A DNA stretch of 64,000 nucleotides from Aldehydirespirator sp963662645 (GCA_963662645.2 OY759762.1:1302001-1366000); one strand, 5' to 3'; positions 18,935 to 26,766 are shown, counted from the stretch's first letter. Program-made: numbers and translations. Notes: generated from the sequence alone by a model not told the origin.

Positions 18935-19870
18935 TCAGCCTCGCAGCGACAAGCCGCGCTCGTCGAGCTTGGCGACGACCTCGTCGAGGCTCTTCTCGCC
19001 GAAATTCGTGATGGCCAGCAAGTCGTCGGGGGTGCGGTCCAGCAGCTCGTTCAAGGTATTGATCTGGGCCCGCTTGAGGCAGTTGCGGGGGCGCTCGGTC
19101 AGCTCGAGGTCGTCCACCATGAGCTCCGCCTCGGCGTCGGTCTGGGTCGTGGACACGATCTCGCCCAACTCCAGGCCCCGCGGCTCGTCGCTCATCTCCT
19201 CGATCAGCTGGATGAGGCTTCGCAGCGTGGCGCCGGCGGAGGCCACCGCGTCGGTCGGGGAGATCGACCCGTCGGTCTCCACTTCGAGCACGAGCCGGTC
19301 GTAGTCGGTGGACTGCTCGACCCGGGTGGCCTCCACGTTGAAGGCGACGCGCCGAACCGGGGAGTAGATCGAATCGACGGGAATCACCCCGATGGCCGCG
19401 GTCAGCTCCTTGTTCTCCTCGGCGGACACATAGCCGCGGCCCCGGGCCACGGTGATGTCTACCGCCAGCCGGCCGGTGTGGTTCAGCGTGGCGATCGGAG
19501 CCTCCGGGTTGAGGATCTCGACGTCGGGATGGCGTTGGATGTCGGTCGCGGTGACGTCGGCCGGACCGCGCACGTCGAGCCGCAGCGTGACCGGCTCCTC
19601 GCACAGCACCACCAGCACTAGGTCCTTGAGGTTCAGGATGATGTCGGTGACATCCTCGGCCACGCCGCCGATGGTGGCGAATTCGTGCAGCGCACTGTCG
19701 AAACGGACCTGGGTGACGGCTGCACCCGGGATGGAGGACAGCAGCGTGCGCCGCAGCGAGTTGCCGAGAGTATGGCCGAAGCCGGGCTCGAGGGGGCCGA
19801 TCGCGAACTGCTGCCGATTGCCGTCGGCGGACTCGAGCACTTCTACGGTCGGGCGCTGCATTACAAGCAT
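18935..19870 (-). CDS. rpoA: RNA polymerase subunit alpha
   Basis: Scaffold for polymerase assembly and target of activators. N-terminal domain with GFGHTLGNSLRRTLLSSIPG; C-terminal domain with ELTERPRNCLKRAQINTLNELLDRT and a final helix-hairpin region. The frame continues to a TTG at 19897, but the ATG at 19870 has GAGGAG five bases upstream and starts the normal sequence (MLVMQRPTVE), giving 311 aa. Confidence 0.97.
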   Translation of the reverse strand: MLVMQRPTVEVLESADGNRQQFAIGPLEPGFGHTLGNSLRRTLLSSIPGAAVTQVRFDSALHEFATIGGVAEDVTDIILNLKDLVLVVLCEEPVTLRLDVRGPADVTATDIQRHPDVEILNPEAPIATLNHTGRLAVDITVARGRGYVSAEENKELTAAIGVIPVDSIYSPVRRVAFNVEATRVEQSTDYDRLVLEVETDGSISPTDAVASAGATLRSLIQLIEEMSDEPRGLELGEIVSTTQTDAEAELMVDDLELTERPRNCLKRAQINTLNELLDRTPDDLLAITNFGEKSLDEVVAKLDERGLSLRG

Positions 19871-19944
19871 GGGGACTCCTCGACTCTCCTGCGTCAATCA
19901 GGGTTCGGTGACTTGGAGTAGAAACTCGGCTGACAAGAAATGGG

Positions 19945-20562
19945 CTACTTGGAGTACAGCTCGACGATGAGCTGCTCCCGGATCGGCACGTCTATCTGCT
20001 CCCGCATGGGCAGATCGCGCACCGTGGCGGTGAAGTTGTCCTCGCCGCGGTCGATCCATGCGGGCGGGTTGCGGTCGAGCACGTCGACGTTCCACTGGAC
20101 GGTGGCCGAGCTGCGGATCTTGTCCCGCAAGTCGACGACATCGCCCTTGCGCAGCCGGTAGCTGGGAATGGTCACTCGGGATCCGTTCACGTTGACATGG
20201 CCGTGGTTGACCAGCTGGCGGGCCTGGGGACGGGTGGCGCCCCAGCCCATGCGGTAGACGAAGTTGTCGAGACGCAACTCCAAGTACCGCAGCATGTTCT
20301 CGCCGGTGACGCCCTGGCGGCGGCTGGCCTCTGCGAACAGGTTGCGGAACTGGCGCTCCGTCAACCCGTAGGTGTGGCGGGCCTTCTGCTTCTCCTGCAT
20401 CTGCACCAGGAACTCCGACGCGGTGCTGCGCCGCCGCGAGCGACCCCGGTCGCCCGGAGGGTAGGGCCGCCGGTCGAGGGCGATCGCCTCTCCCTTGGTG
20501 CCCCAGATGTTGGTGTTGAGCCGGCGCGACACCCGCGCCTTGGGCCCCGTGTAGCGTGACAT
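19945..20562 (-). CDS. rpsD: 30S ribosomal protein S4
   Basis: 205 aa. S4 domain with RLDNFVYRMGWGATRPQARQ and NHGHVNVNGSRVTIPSYRL; starts MSRYTGPKARVSRR. No CxxC zinc motif in the N-terminus (C-minus type). In many bacteria S4 represses the alpha operon by binding its mRNA. Immediately upstream sits a mini-ORF that copies the first nine residues. AGGAG ribosome-binding site 6 bp before the ATG lies inside that mini-ORF. Confidence 0.97.
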   Translation of the reverse strand: MSRYTGPKARVSRRLNTNIWGTKGEAIALDRRPYPPGDRGRSRRRSTASEFLVQMQEKQKARHTYGLTERQFRNLFAEASRRQGVTGENMLRYLELRLDNFVYRMGWGATRPQARQLVNHGHVNVNGSRVTIPSYRLRKGDVVDLRDKIRSSATVQWNVDVLDRNPPAWIDRGEDNFTATVRDLPMREQIDVPIREQLIVELYSK

Positions 20563-20563
20563 G

Positions 20564-20602
20564 TCAGGCTCCTGCAGCCTTGGGTCCGGTATGGCGCGAC
20601 AC
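20564..20602 (-). other. Mini-ORF copying the S4 N-terminus (12 codons)
   Basis: GTG frame VSRHTGPKAAGA against MSRYTGPKA of rpsD. It starts 1 nt after the rpsK stop and stops 1 nt before the rpsD ATG (TGACATG). Of nine matched codons four differ only at the third base, one (Tyr/His) differs at two bases, and the initiators differ as GTG/ATG, suggesting an old duplication kept for its peptide or structure. It also holds the rpsD ribosome-binding site. Confidence 0.7.
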
Positions 20603-20603
20603 T

Positions 20604-21002
20604 TCAGACCCTTCTGCGCTTGGGCTGGCGGCAGCCGTTGTGAGGGACCGGCGTGACGTCGGTGATGCCGGTCACGTCGATGCCGATGTTCTGAATCGAC
20701 CTGATGGCGGTCTCGCGACCCGAGCCGGGGCCCTTCACCTGCACGTCGACTTTGCGCAGGCCGTGCTCCATCGCCTTGCGGGCGGCCTGCTCGGCGGCCA
20801 TCTGCGCGGCGAAGGGCGTGGACTTGCGCGAGCCCTTGAAACCGACATTGCCCGCCGACGCCCACGAGATCACGTTGCCCTGCAGGTCGGTGATGGTGAT
20901 GATCGTGTTGTTGAACGAGCTCTTGATGTGAGCCACGCCGTGGGTCACGTTCTTGCGTTCCCGCTTGCGCGTGCGTCTCTTGTCCGAGGATGGTTTCGCC
21001 AT
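20604..21002 (-). CDS. rpsK: 30S ribosomal protein S11
   Basis: 132 aa; platform protein of the small subunit. Motifs: GVAHIKSSFNNTIITITD, SAGNVGFKGSRKSTPFAAQ, VKGPGSGRETAIRS and the C-terminal PVPHNGCRQPKRRRV. Full length, normal operon position. Confidence 0.98.
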   Translation of the reverse strand: MAKPSSDKRRTRKRERKNVTHGVAHIKSSFNNTIITITDLQGNVISWASAGNVGFKGSRKSTPFAAQMAAEQAARKAMEHGLRKVDVQVKGPGSGRETAIRSIQNIGIDVTGITDVTPVPHNGCRQPKRRRV

Positions 21003-21014
21003 AGCTCCAGATGC

Positions 21015-21032
21015 CTACTTCTTGACCTTCAC
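21015..21032 (-). other. Duplicated rpsM 3' end / mini-ORF (5 codons)
   Basis: GTG AAG GTC AAG AAG TAG (VKVKK) repeats the last 16 bp of rpsM, stop included, exactly (21015-21030 equals 21048-21063 on the plus strand). It lies between rpsM and rpsK. Too short to be convincing as a peptide alone. Confidence 0.55.
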
Positions 21033-21047
21033 TGCCCGCCCGCAGAC

Positions 21048-21425
21048 CTACTTCTTGACCTTCTTCTTGCCGGCCACGGTCCGCTTCGGGCCCTTGCGGG
21101 TGCGGGCGTTGGTATGGGTCCGCTGACCGCGCACGGGAAGACCGCGGCGGTGGCGCAAGCCCTGGTAGCAGCCGATCTCCATCTTCCGCTTGATGTCTTG
21201 GGACACCTCGCGCCGCAGGTCGCCCTCCACCCTCAAGTTGCTGTCGATGAAGCCCCTGAGCCTCGCCACCTCGTCGTCGGTGAGGTTGCGCACCCTGGTG
21301 TCGGGGTTGATCTCGGTGACCGCACAGATCTGCTGGGCGGTGCTCCGGCCGATCCCGAAGATGTAGGTGAGTGAGATCTCCACCCGCTTCTCGCGGGGGA
21401 TGTCGACGCCCGAGATGCGCGCCAT
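21048..21425 (-). CDS. rpsM: 30S ribosomal protein S13
   Basis: 125 aa; head protein contacting P-site tRNA. Motifs: ARISGVDIPREKRVEISLTYIFGIG, LRGLRHRRGLPVRGQRT-type segment (YQGLRHRRGLPVRGQRTHTN) and the lysine-rich tail KRTVAGKKKVKK. The tail-coding end is duplicated in the following spacer. Confidence 0.98.
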   Translation of the reverse strand: MARISGVDIPREKRVEISLTYIFGIGRSTAQQICAVTEINPDTRVRNLTDDEVARLRGFIDSNLRVEGDLRREVSQDIKRKMEIGCYQGLRHRRGLPVRGQRTHTNARTRKGPKRTVAGKKKVKK

Positions 21426-21426
21426 C

Positions 21427-21462
21427 TCAGCGGAGCCTCTCGAGTGCGGGGACGTCGATCAT
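21427..21462 (-). other. Bridging mini-ORF between rpmJ and rpsM (11 codons)
   Basis: MIDVPALERLR, flanked symmetrically by TGA-G-ATG: one base after the rpmJ stop and one base before the rpsM start. The stretch TCGACGTCCCC resembles TCGACATCCCC of rpsM codons 6-10 (VDIPREKR), so it may be a diverged copy of the rpsM start. Confidence 0.5.
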
Positions 21463-21463
21463 C

Positions 21464-21577
21464 TCAGCCCTGCCTCTGCTTGTGGCGAGCGTTGTCGCAG
21501 ATCACCATGACGCGCCCGCGCCGGCGGATGACCTTGCAGCGGTCGCAGATCTTCTTGACGCTGGGTCGGACCTTCAT
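21464..21577 (-). CDS. rpmJ: 50S ribosomal protein L36
   Basis: 37 aa: MKVRPSVKKICDRCKVIRR then GRVMVICDNARHKQRQG. The four zinc ligands C11, C14, C27 and H32 are present, so this is the zinc-binding type. Usual position between infA and rpsM. Confidence 0.97.
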   Translation of the reverse strand: MKVRPSVKKICDRCKVIRRRGRVMVICDNARHKQRQG

Positions 21578-21590
21578 CGGTGGTTGATGC

Positions 21591-21815
21591 TCACTTGTAG
21601 CGATAGGTGATTCGGCCCCTCTGGAGGTCGTACGGCGTCACCTCGACCTGAACACGATCCCCGGGGAGTATCCGGATGTAATGCATCCGCATCTTGCCCG
21701 AGATGTGGGCCAGCACGAAGTGGCCGTTCTCGAGCTCCACGCGGAACATCGCGTTGGGAAGGGACTCCGTGACGGTCCCCTCCAATACGATCGCGTCCTC
21801 TTTCGGTTTCGGCAG
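21591..21815 (-). CDS. infA: Translation initiation factor IF-1, apparent CTG start
   Basis: OB-fold factor binding the A site during initiation. Motifs: LEGTVTESLPNAMFRVELEN, HISGKMRMHYIRILPGD, YDLQRGRITYRYK. IF-1 proteins normally begin about 10 residues before LEG. The nearest in-frame ATG (21869) would add 18 unrelated residues; instead an AGGAGG at 21823-21828 stands 7 bases before CTG (21815-21813), giving MPKPKEDAIVLEG..., 74 aa, very close to normal IF-1. A non-AUG start recalls the AUU of infC. The frame is certain, the start codon is inference. Confidence 0.93.
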   Translation of the reverse strand: MPKPKEDAIVLEGTVTESLPNAMFRVELENGHFVLAHISGKMRMHYIRILPGDRVQVEVTPYDLQRGRITYRYK

Positions 21816-21914
21816 TGTCTGTCCTCCTGCGGGATGAGCCCCAGTCGGCGCGCGCCAGCGCCGGCCCAAGGCCGAAGTGCAACGCTACCTGCGCTCGACC
21901 GGCCATCCAACCCA

Positions 21915-22487
21915 TCAGGAACGGCTGCGCTCGATGGCGACCACCACACGCTCGAAGACCTCGTCGGGCGGGCCGACGCCGTCGATGGTGGCCAGCAGTC
22001 CGCGCGCCTCGAACCAGTCGCGCAGCGGTGCGGTCTGCTCCTCGTAGAGCTCGAGGCGGCGCTGGATCGCCTCGAGAGTGTCGTCGGAGCGGCCCCGATC
22101 CAGCATCCGGGCTGTGACCTCCTCTATGGGCACATCGATGTTGAGGGCCACGTCGAGACCATGGCCCAGATCGTCCAGAATGGCCTCCAGGGCATCTGCC
22201 TGATCGGCGGTCCGCGGGTAGCCGTCGAGCAGCACGCCGGCCTCCGCGACATCGGAGTGGGCCAGCCGGTCTCGCACGATCCCGTTCATGATGTCGTCAC
22301 CAACCAGCCCGCCGGAGTCCATGATCGTCCTGGCCTGACGGCCCAACTCGGTGCCGGCCGCCACTGCGGCCCGCAGGGCGTCGCCGGTCGACAGATGCAC
22401 GCACCCGAACCTGGAGGTGAGGCGCTCCGACTGTGTGCCCTTGCCCGAGCCCTGCCGGCCCAGGATCACCATGCGCAAAGGAGCCAT
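21915..22487 (-). CDS. adk: Adenylate kinase (short form)
   Basis: Phosphorylates AMP with ATP. P-loop LGRQGSGKGTQSERL, AMP-binding STGDALRAAV and LLDGYPRTADQADAL, and a short LDRGRSDDTLEAIQRRL in place of the long LID domain. 190 aa. Follows secY by 7 bp. The usual map (methionine aminopeptidase) between adk and infA is absent. Confidence 0.95.
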   Translation of the reverse strand: MAPLRMVILGRQGSGKGTQSERLTSRFGCVHLSTGDALRAAVAAGTELGRQARTIMDSGGLVGDDIMNGIVRDRLAHSDVAEAGVLLDGYPRTADQADALEAILDDLGHGLDVALNIDVPIEEVTARMLDRGRSDDTLEAIQRRLELYEEQTAPLRDWFEARGLLATIDGVGPPDEVFERVVVAIERSRS

Positions 22488-22494
22488 TTGAGAG

Positions 22495-23823
22495 TTACTT
22501 CAAGAAGCCTTCGTAGTTGCGCATCATCAGCTGGCTGTCGATCTGCTTCATCGTCTCGAGGGCCACGCCGGTGGCGATCAGCAGCGAGATGCCTCCGTAC
22601 AGAAGCCCGCTGGCGCCGCCACCCTGGCCCGCGCCCAGGTCGCTGTCGAGAAACACTGCGTAGAGGATGGAGGGGACCAGAGCCACCGCGGCGATGAACA
22701 GCGATCCGGGAAGGGTGATGCGCGAGAGGATCTTCGCCAGGTAGCGCTCTGTCTGTACTCCGGGTCGGATCCCCGGGATGAACCCGCCCTGCTTGCGGAT
22801 GGTGTCGGCCTGCTTCACCGGGTCGAAGGTGATGGCCGTGTAGAAGTACGCGAACCCGATGATCATCAGGCCGAAGAAGAACAGATAGACGGGGCTGGTC
22901 GGGTAGGTGAGGTGGTCGTTGACGAAGTCTTGGATCGTCCCGCCGATACCGCCGTCGGGCATGGCCGCACCGATCAGCGTGGGCAGGTAGAGCACCGAAC
23001 TGGCGAAGATGATCGGGATGACACCCGACTGGTTGACCTTGAGCGGGATGTAGGTGCTCTGGCCTCCGTACATGCGCCGGCCCACCACCCGCTTGGCGAA
23101 CTGGACCGGGATGCGGCGCTGGCCCTGCTCCACGAAGACGATGCACACCAGCAGGATCACCGCGACCGCAATGAAGCCGATCAGAGCGTCGTTCCCGTTG
23201 TTGGCCCTGACCGCAGTGAGCTGGGCCGGCAGGGTGGACACGACGCTGGTGAAGATCAGCAGCGACATGCCGTTGCCGATGCCGCGCTGGGTGATCAGCT
23301 CGCCCATCCACATCAGCAGAGCAGTGCCCGTCGTGAGCGTCAGGACCACCACGAACACGGCCCATACGGTGAATTCGGGCAGCAGGTCGATCCCGCCCAC
23401 CAAGGCGCCGCTGTGGAACAGGAACGCGAAGCTGGTCGACTGGAGCAGGGCTATGCCGACAGTCAAGTAGCGCGTCCACTGGGTGATCTTGCGCTGACCC
23501 ACCGCGCCCTGCTGCTGCCACTGCTCGATGCGGGGGATCACCACTCCCAGGATCTGCATGATGATCGATGCCGTGATGTAGGGCATGATCCCCAGCGCGA
23601 AGATGGCGAACTGGGTCAGTGCGCCTCCCGAGAACAACTGCACGAACCCGAGGATCCCGCCCGACGTGTTGGCCTGGTCCCGCATCAACTGGACGGCGTC
23701 GGTGTCCACGTAGGGCGCGGGGATGAAAGCGCCGAGCCGGTAGATCCCGATAATGAACAGCGTGAAGAGGATCTTGTTGCGCAGATCCGGAATGCGGAAC
23801 ATGTTCAGCACACGGGTCAGCAC
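22495..23823 (-). CDS. secY: Preprotein translocase channel subunit SecY
   Basis: 442 aa, ten predicted membrane helices; forms the Sec channel with SecE. Starts GTG: VLTRVLNMFRIPDLRNKILFTL. Other signatures: the plug-side GGALTQFAIFALGIMPYITAS, GMSLLIFTSVVSTLPA, the cytoplasmic loop YIPLKVNQSGVIPIIFASS and GIRPGVQTERYL. A mini-ORF resembling its N-terminus precedes it. Confidence 0.97.
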   Translation of the reverse strand: MLTRVLNMFRIPDLRNKILFTLFIIGIYRLGAFIPAPYVDTDAVQLMRDQANTSGGILGFVQLFSGGALTQFAIFALGIMPYITASIIMQILGVVIPRIEQWQQQGAVGQRKITQWTRYLTVGIALLQSTSFAFLFHSGALVGGIDLLPEFTVWAVFVVVLTLTTGTALLMWMGELITQRGIGNGMSLLIFTSVVSTLPAQLTAVRANNGNDALIGFIAVAVILLVCIVFVEQGQRRIPVQFAKRVVGRRMYGGQSTYIPLKVNQSGVIPIIFASSVLYLPTLIGAAMPDGGIGGTIQDFVNDHLTYPTSPVYLFFFGLMIIGFAYFYTAITFDPVKQADTIRKQGGFIPGIRPGVQTERYLAKILSRITLPGSLFIAAVALVPSILYAVFLDSDLGAGQGGGASGLLYGGISLLIATGVALETMKQIDSQLMMRNYEGFLK

Positions 23824-23861
23824 GGCTGCCTCCCCGATCCCGGGCGGAACACCTTCAGCAC
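23817..23861 (-). other. Mini-ORF resembling the SecY N-terminus (14 codons)
   Basis: VLKVFRPGSGRQPC, against VLNMFRIP at SecY codons 5-12: GTGCTGAAGGTGTTCCGC versus GTGCTGAACATGTTCCGC. It has its own AGGAG about 11 bp upstream, begins 16 bp after the rplO stop and ends at TGA inside the second/third secY codons, so it overlaps the secY start. Confidence 0.6.
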
Positions 23862-23877
23862 GGTCGGCCCTCTCCTG

Positions 23878-24381
23878 TCAGCGGTTGGTGTGCTGGTTGT
23901 AGCTGCCGTGGGGCGGGCGGCGGTCTCCCCAGGGCTTGGGGATGATCTCGACACTGCCGCCGGATGCGGCAATGGCCTCGGCCGCGGAGGCCGACACGGC
24001 GTGAGCCTTCACTCGCACCGCCCGGTTGAGCTCGCCTCGACCCAACACCTTCACAAGCGCCTTCTTGCCGACCAGGCCCCGCTCGCGCAGGGTCTCGGGC
24101 GATATCTCGTCCAGTCCGGTGGCTTCGATGGTGTCGAGGTTGACCGGCTGGTACTCCACCCGGAACGGGTTGGTGAACCCCCGCCACTTGGGAACGCGGC
24201 GCAGCAGCGGCATCTGACCGCCCTCGAAGCCGACGGGCACCTTGCTGCGGGCCTTCTGACCCTTCATGCCGCGGCCGGCGGTCTTGCCGCCTCGGCCGGC
24301 GATGCCCCGCGCTACCCGCCTAGGCCTCTTGCGCGACCCCGGGGCGGACCGCAGATCGTGCAGCTTCGTCTGCGCTGTCAT
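23878..24381 (-). CDS. rplO: 50S ribosomal protein L15
   Basis: 167 aa. Motifs: LHDLRSAPGSRKRPRRVARG, GRGGKTAGRGMKGQKAR, GFEGGQMPLLRRVPKWRGF. The C-terminus has a His/Asn-rich stretch ending SYNQHTNR. Its ATG overlaps the rpmD stop as ATGA. Confidence 0.97.
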   Translation of the reverse strand: MTAQTKLHDLRSAPGSRKRPRRVARGIAGRGGKTAGRGMKGQKARSKVPVGFEGGQMPLLRRVPKWRGFTNPFRVEYQPVNLDTIEATGLDEISPETLRERGLVGKKALVKVLGRGELNRAVRVKAHAVSASAAEAIAASGGSVEIIPKPWGDRRPPHGSYNQHTNR

Positions 24382-24560
24382 CCGTCCACCTCCTCCACGT
24401 CGACCAGGTGCGGAACCCGTTGGATCATGCCGCGGATCTCGGGACGGTCGGGCAAAGTGTTACTCCGGCCGATCCGTCCCAAGCCGAGAGCTCGAAGCGT
24501 ACCCCGCTGCTTGGGCTTCGACCCGATGGCAGAGCGAACCTGGGTCACCCGAAGAGCCAT
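24378..24560 (-). CDS. rpmD: 50S ribosomal protein L30
   Basis: 60 aa with LRVTQVRSAIGSKPKQRGTLRALGLG-type core (split here: TQVRSAIGSKPKQRGTL, ALGLGRIG) and MIQRVPHLVDVEE. The ATG at 24560 overlaps the rpsE stop (TGATG); a GTG one codon earlier is possible. Confidence 0.95.
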   Translation of the reverse strand: MALRVTQVRSAIGSKPKQRGTLRALGLGRIGRSNTLPDRPEIRGMIQRVPHLVDVEEVDG

Positions 24561-25144
24561 CACTGGTCCTCCGCCTCATCGACGCGCTGGGCCGCCGCGG
24601 CCCGGTCGATGCGGGTGGTCTGGTAGGCGTCCCAGAGGCCCTTGGGCAAGAAGTCGGTGGGGTCCAGGCCCCGCAGGCGGGCCACCTCGTCGGGGCGGCG
24701 CAGCGACTGCAGCCCGCTGATCGTGGCCCTGGCGACGTTGATGTGGTTGGGCGAGCCGAGCGACTTGCACAGCACGTCGCCTATGCCCGCCTCCTCGAGG
24801 ATGGCCCGAGCCGCGCCCCCGGCGATCACGCCGGTGCCGGGAGCGGCCGGCTTGAGCAGCACCCGCCCCGCGCCGGTCGTGCCGATTACCGGGTGCATGA
24901 TCGTGCTGCCCGCCATGGGCACCTCGAAGACGTTGCGCCTGGCCTCCTCGGTGCCCTTCTGAATGGCCAGCGGCACCTCCTTGGCCTTGCCGTAGCCGAG
25001 GCCGACCCGGCCCGCGCCGTCGCCAATCACCACCAGGGCGGTGAACGAGAACCGTCGCCCGCCCTTGACCACCTTGGCGACCCGGTTGATGTTGATCACG
25101 CGCGACTCCCGCAGCGGCGGACCACCCGTGCGCTCTTCACTCAT
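24560..25144 (-). CDS. rpsE: 30S ribosomal protein S5
   Basis: 194 aa; decoding-fidelity protein. Motifs: RVAKVVKGGRRFSFTALVV, GRVGLGYGKAKEVPLAI, KPAAPGTGVIAGGAARAIL, CKSLGSPNHINVARAT. Begins MSEERTGG; the leading ATG-AGT-GAA-GAG is repeated twice in the upstream spacer. Confidence 0.98.
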   Translation of the reverse strand: MSEERTGGPPLRESRVININRVAKVVKGGRRFSFTALVVIGDGAGRVGLGYGKAKEVPLAIQKGTEEARRNVFEVPMAGSTIMHPVIGTTGAGRVLLKPAAPGTGVIAGGAARAILEEAGIGDVLCKSLGSPNHINVARATISGLQSLRRPDEVARLRGLDPTDFLPKGLWDAYQTTRIDRAAAAQRVDEAEDQ

Positions 25145-25227
25145 CAGAACTCCGATCCTTGAAAGGAGAGTTGCTCTTCACTCATCAGAACTCCCGATCC
25201 TGGGAGGAAGAGTTGCTCTTCGCTCAT
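25144..25227 (-). other. Two-fold duplicated rplR/rpsE junction forming a 27-codon mini-ORF
   Basis: The spacer has two imperfect direct copies of about 42 bp, each holding GGATCGG-AGTTCTGATGAG-GAAGAG. That is the rplR end (GLEF-stop) joined to the rpsE start (MSEE). Read through, they give one frame with MSEEQ at codons 1 and 15 and a GSEF end. Its TGA overlaps the true rpsE ATG (TGATG). Confidence 0.7.
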
Positions 25228-25245
25228 CGCCGCTGCCTCATCGGA

Positions 25246-25611
25246 TCAGAACTCCAATCCGGCCGCGCGAGCCGCGTTGGCGAGCTCGGCCACCCTGCCG
25301 TGGTACTTGTAGCCGCCCCGGTCGAACACCGCGGCAGTGATTCCGACGTCCAGGGCCCGGCGCGCGATGAGCGTCCCCACCGCGCGGGCGGCGGCAACAT
25401 TGCCCCCCGGCGCCGAGCGAAGGTCGGCCTCCAGGGTGGACGCCGACGCGACGGTGACGCCCTCGCTGTCGTCGATGAGCTGGGCGGAGATGTGGCGGCT
25501 CGAGCGGAACACCGACAGCCGTGGCCGCTGCGCCGTGCCCCGCACCTTCTTGCGGACGCGCCGATGACGACGGATGCGTCCCTCCCGGCGCTTTCGGGCC
25601 TGATCAACCAT
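25246..25611 (-). CDS. rplR: 50S ribosomal protein L18
   Basis: 121 aa; 5S rRNA-binding protein. Motifs: RRHRRVRKKVRGTAQRPRLSV, FRSSRHISAQLIDD, and the C-terminal FDRGGYKYHGRVAELANAAR. I use the ATG at 25611 (MVDQARKRR); the frame opens three codons earlier with TTG. Confidence 0.97.
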   Translation of the reverse strand: MVDQARKRREGRIRRHRRVRKKVRGTAQRPRLSVFRSSRHISAQLIDDSEGVTVASASTLEADLRSAPGGNVAAARAVGTLIARRALDVGITAAVFDRGGYKYHGRVAELANAARAAGLEF

Positions 25612-25681
25612 GACTACCAACCATCTCTAACACAAGCACTGCTGGCCAACCATGACTGCTCCAACGATTGCTGCCGACCAT
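25604..25681 (-). other. Mini-ORF before rplR (25 codons) with repeated ATGGTTG
   Basis: The 87-bp gap after rplF has several ATGGTYGG starts similar to the rplR start ATGGTTGAT. The longest frame starts MVGSNRW at 25681 and stops at TGA inside the second/third codons of rplR. Likeness to the rplR start is limited to a few codons. Confidence 0.45.
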
Positions 25682-25698
25682 TGCCTGCCAACCCACAA

Positions 25699-26238
25699 CT
25701 ACTTCGCCGCCTTGCCGGCCTTGCGCTTGACCCGCTCGTCGGCATAGCGGATGCCCTTTCCCTTGTAGGGCTCGGGCGGGCGCCACTTCCTGATGTCGGC
25801 GGCCACCTGGCCGACGAGCTGCTTGTCAATGCCCTTGACGAGGATCTGCGTGCGCTGCGGGACGTCGAACTCCACCCCGTCGGGCGCAGCGATCTTCACG
25901 GTGTGGCTGAAGCCCAAGGCAAGCTCCAGCGAGGTCGGAGTGGATTCAGCCACACGGTAGCCCACGCCCTGGATGCGCAGCTCCTTGCTGAAGCCCTCGC
26001 TCACACCGGTGACCATGTTCTGCACCAGGCTCCGGGTGAGCCCGTGCAATGACCTGCTCTGCGCGGTGTCGTCGGGACGCTCAACGTGCAGGATGCCGTC
26101 GTCGGCCCGCAGGCTGATCTCACCGGGAAGGTCCCGGCGCAGCGTGCCCTTGGCGCCCGTCACGACGACGGTGCGGCCCTCGACGGTCACGTCCACGCCG
26201 CTGGGGACCGTGATCGGGGAATTCCCTACGCGACTCAT
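25699..26238 (-). CDS. rplF: 50S ribosomal protein L6
   Basis: 179 aa. Starts MSRVGNSPITVPSGVDV; later FSKELRIQGVGYRV, LELALGFSHTV and the L6 signature PEPYKGKGIRYADE. Normal length from the ATG at 26238; the frame upstream is non-homologous and corresponds to the spacer. Confidence 0.97.
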   Translation of the reverse strand: MSRVGNSPITVPSGVDVTVEGRTVVVTGAKGTLRRDLPGEISLRADDGILHVERPDDTAQSRSLHGLTRSLVQNMVTGVSEGFSKELRIQGVGYRVAESTPTSLELALGFSHTVKIAAPDGVEFDVPQRTQILVKGIDKQLVGQVAADIRKWRPPEPYKGKGIRYADERVKRKAGKAAK

Positions 26239-26324
26239 CAGAGGCCCCGATACCCGCTCTTGTTCGCTGCGCTCACGAGCCGCTCGGGCCACGGCCTCGC
26301 TTGACGCTCTTCGAGTATTCGCAT
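26238..26324 (-). other. Bridging mini-ORF between rpsH and rplF (28 codons)
   Basis: Starts MRILEERQARPW 25 bp after the rpsH stop and ends YRGL with TGA overlapping the rplF ATG (TGATG). No clear likeness to S8 or L6. Confidence 0.4.
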
Positions 26325-26349
26325 CAACTGCCGCCTGTCCGCTCGGCCT

Positions 26350-26754
26350 CTACCACACGTAGCAGAGGATCTCGCCGCCCATGCGGTTCCTCCTCGCCTC
26401 TCGATCGCTCATCAGACCCTTGTTGGTAGACACCACGGCCACGCCGAGCCCGCCCTGGACCCGGGGAATCTCGTCCCGCTTCCGGTAGATGCGCAGCCCC
26501 GGCTTGGAGATGCGCCGCAGCCCCCGGATGACGCGGTCGCGTTCGGGCGAGTACTTCATCTCGATGGTGAGCGTCTTGCCCGGCCGGGGCGCGTTGTCCT
26601 TCTCGGCGTAGGACGCGATGTAGCCCTCCCGCTGCAGCACCTCCGCCAAGGCCAGCTTGCGCTTCGACGACGGCATCGAGACCTCGTCGTGCATGGCCAC
26701 GTTGGCGTTGCGGATGCGGGTCAGCATGTCTGCGATCGGATCTGTCATCGTCAT
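26350..26754 (-). CDS. rpsH: 30S ribosomal protein S8
   Basis: 134 aa; central-domain assembly protein, regulator of the spc operon in some bacteria. Motifs: DPIADMLTRIRNANVAMHDEV, PSSKRKLALAEVLQREGYI, ISKPGLRIYRK and the C-terminal GLMSDREARRNRMGGEILCYVW. Confidence 0.98.
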   Translation of the reverse strand: MTMTDPIADMLTRIRNANVAMHDEVSMPSSKRKLALAEVLQREGYIASYAEKDNAPRPGKTLTIEMKYSPERDRVIRGLRRISKPGLRIYRKRDEIPRVQGGLGVAVVSTNKGLMSDREARRNRMGGEILCYVW

Positions 26755-26766
26755 CGGCAGGTCACC

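Noticed and set aside
19911..19956. 10-bp repeat ACTTGGAGTA between rpoA and rpsD, like a copy of the rpsD end
   Set aside because: The copy is out of the rpsD frame and too short to count with the other mini-ORF junctions; may be chance.
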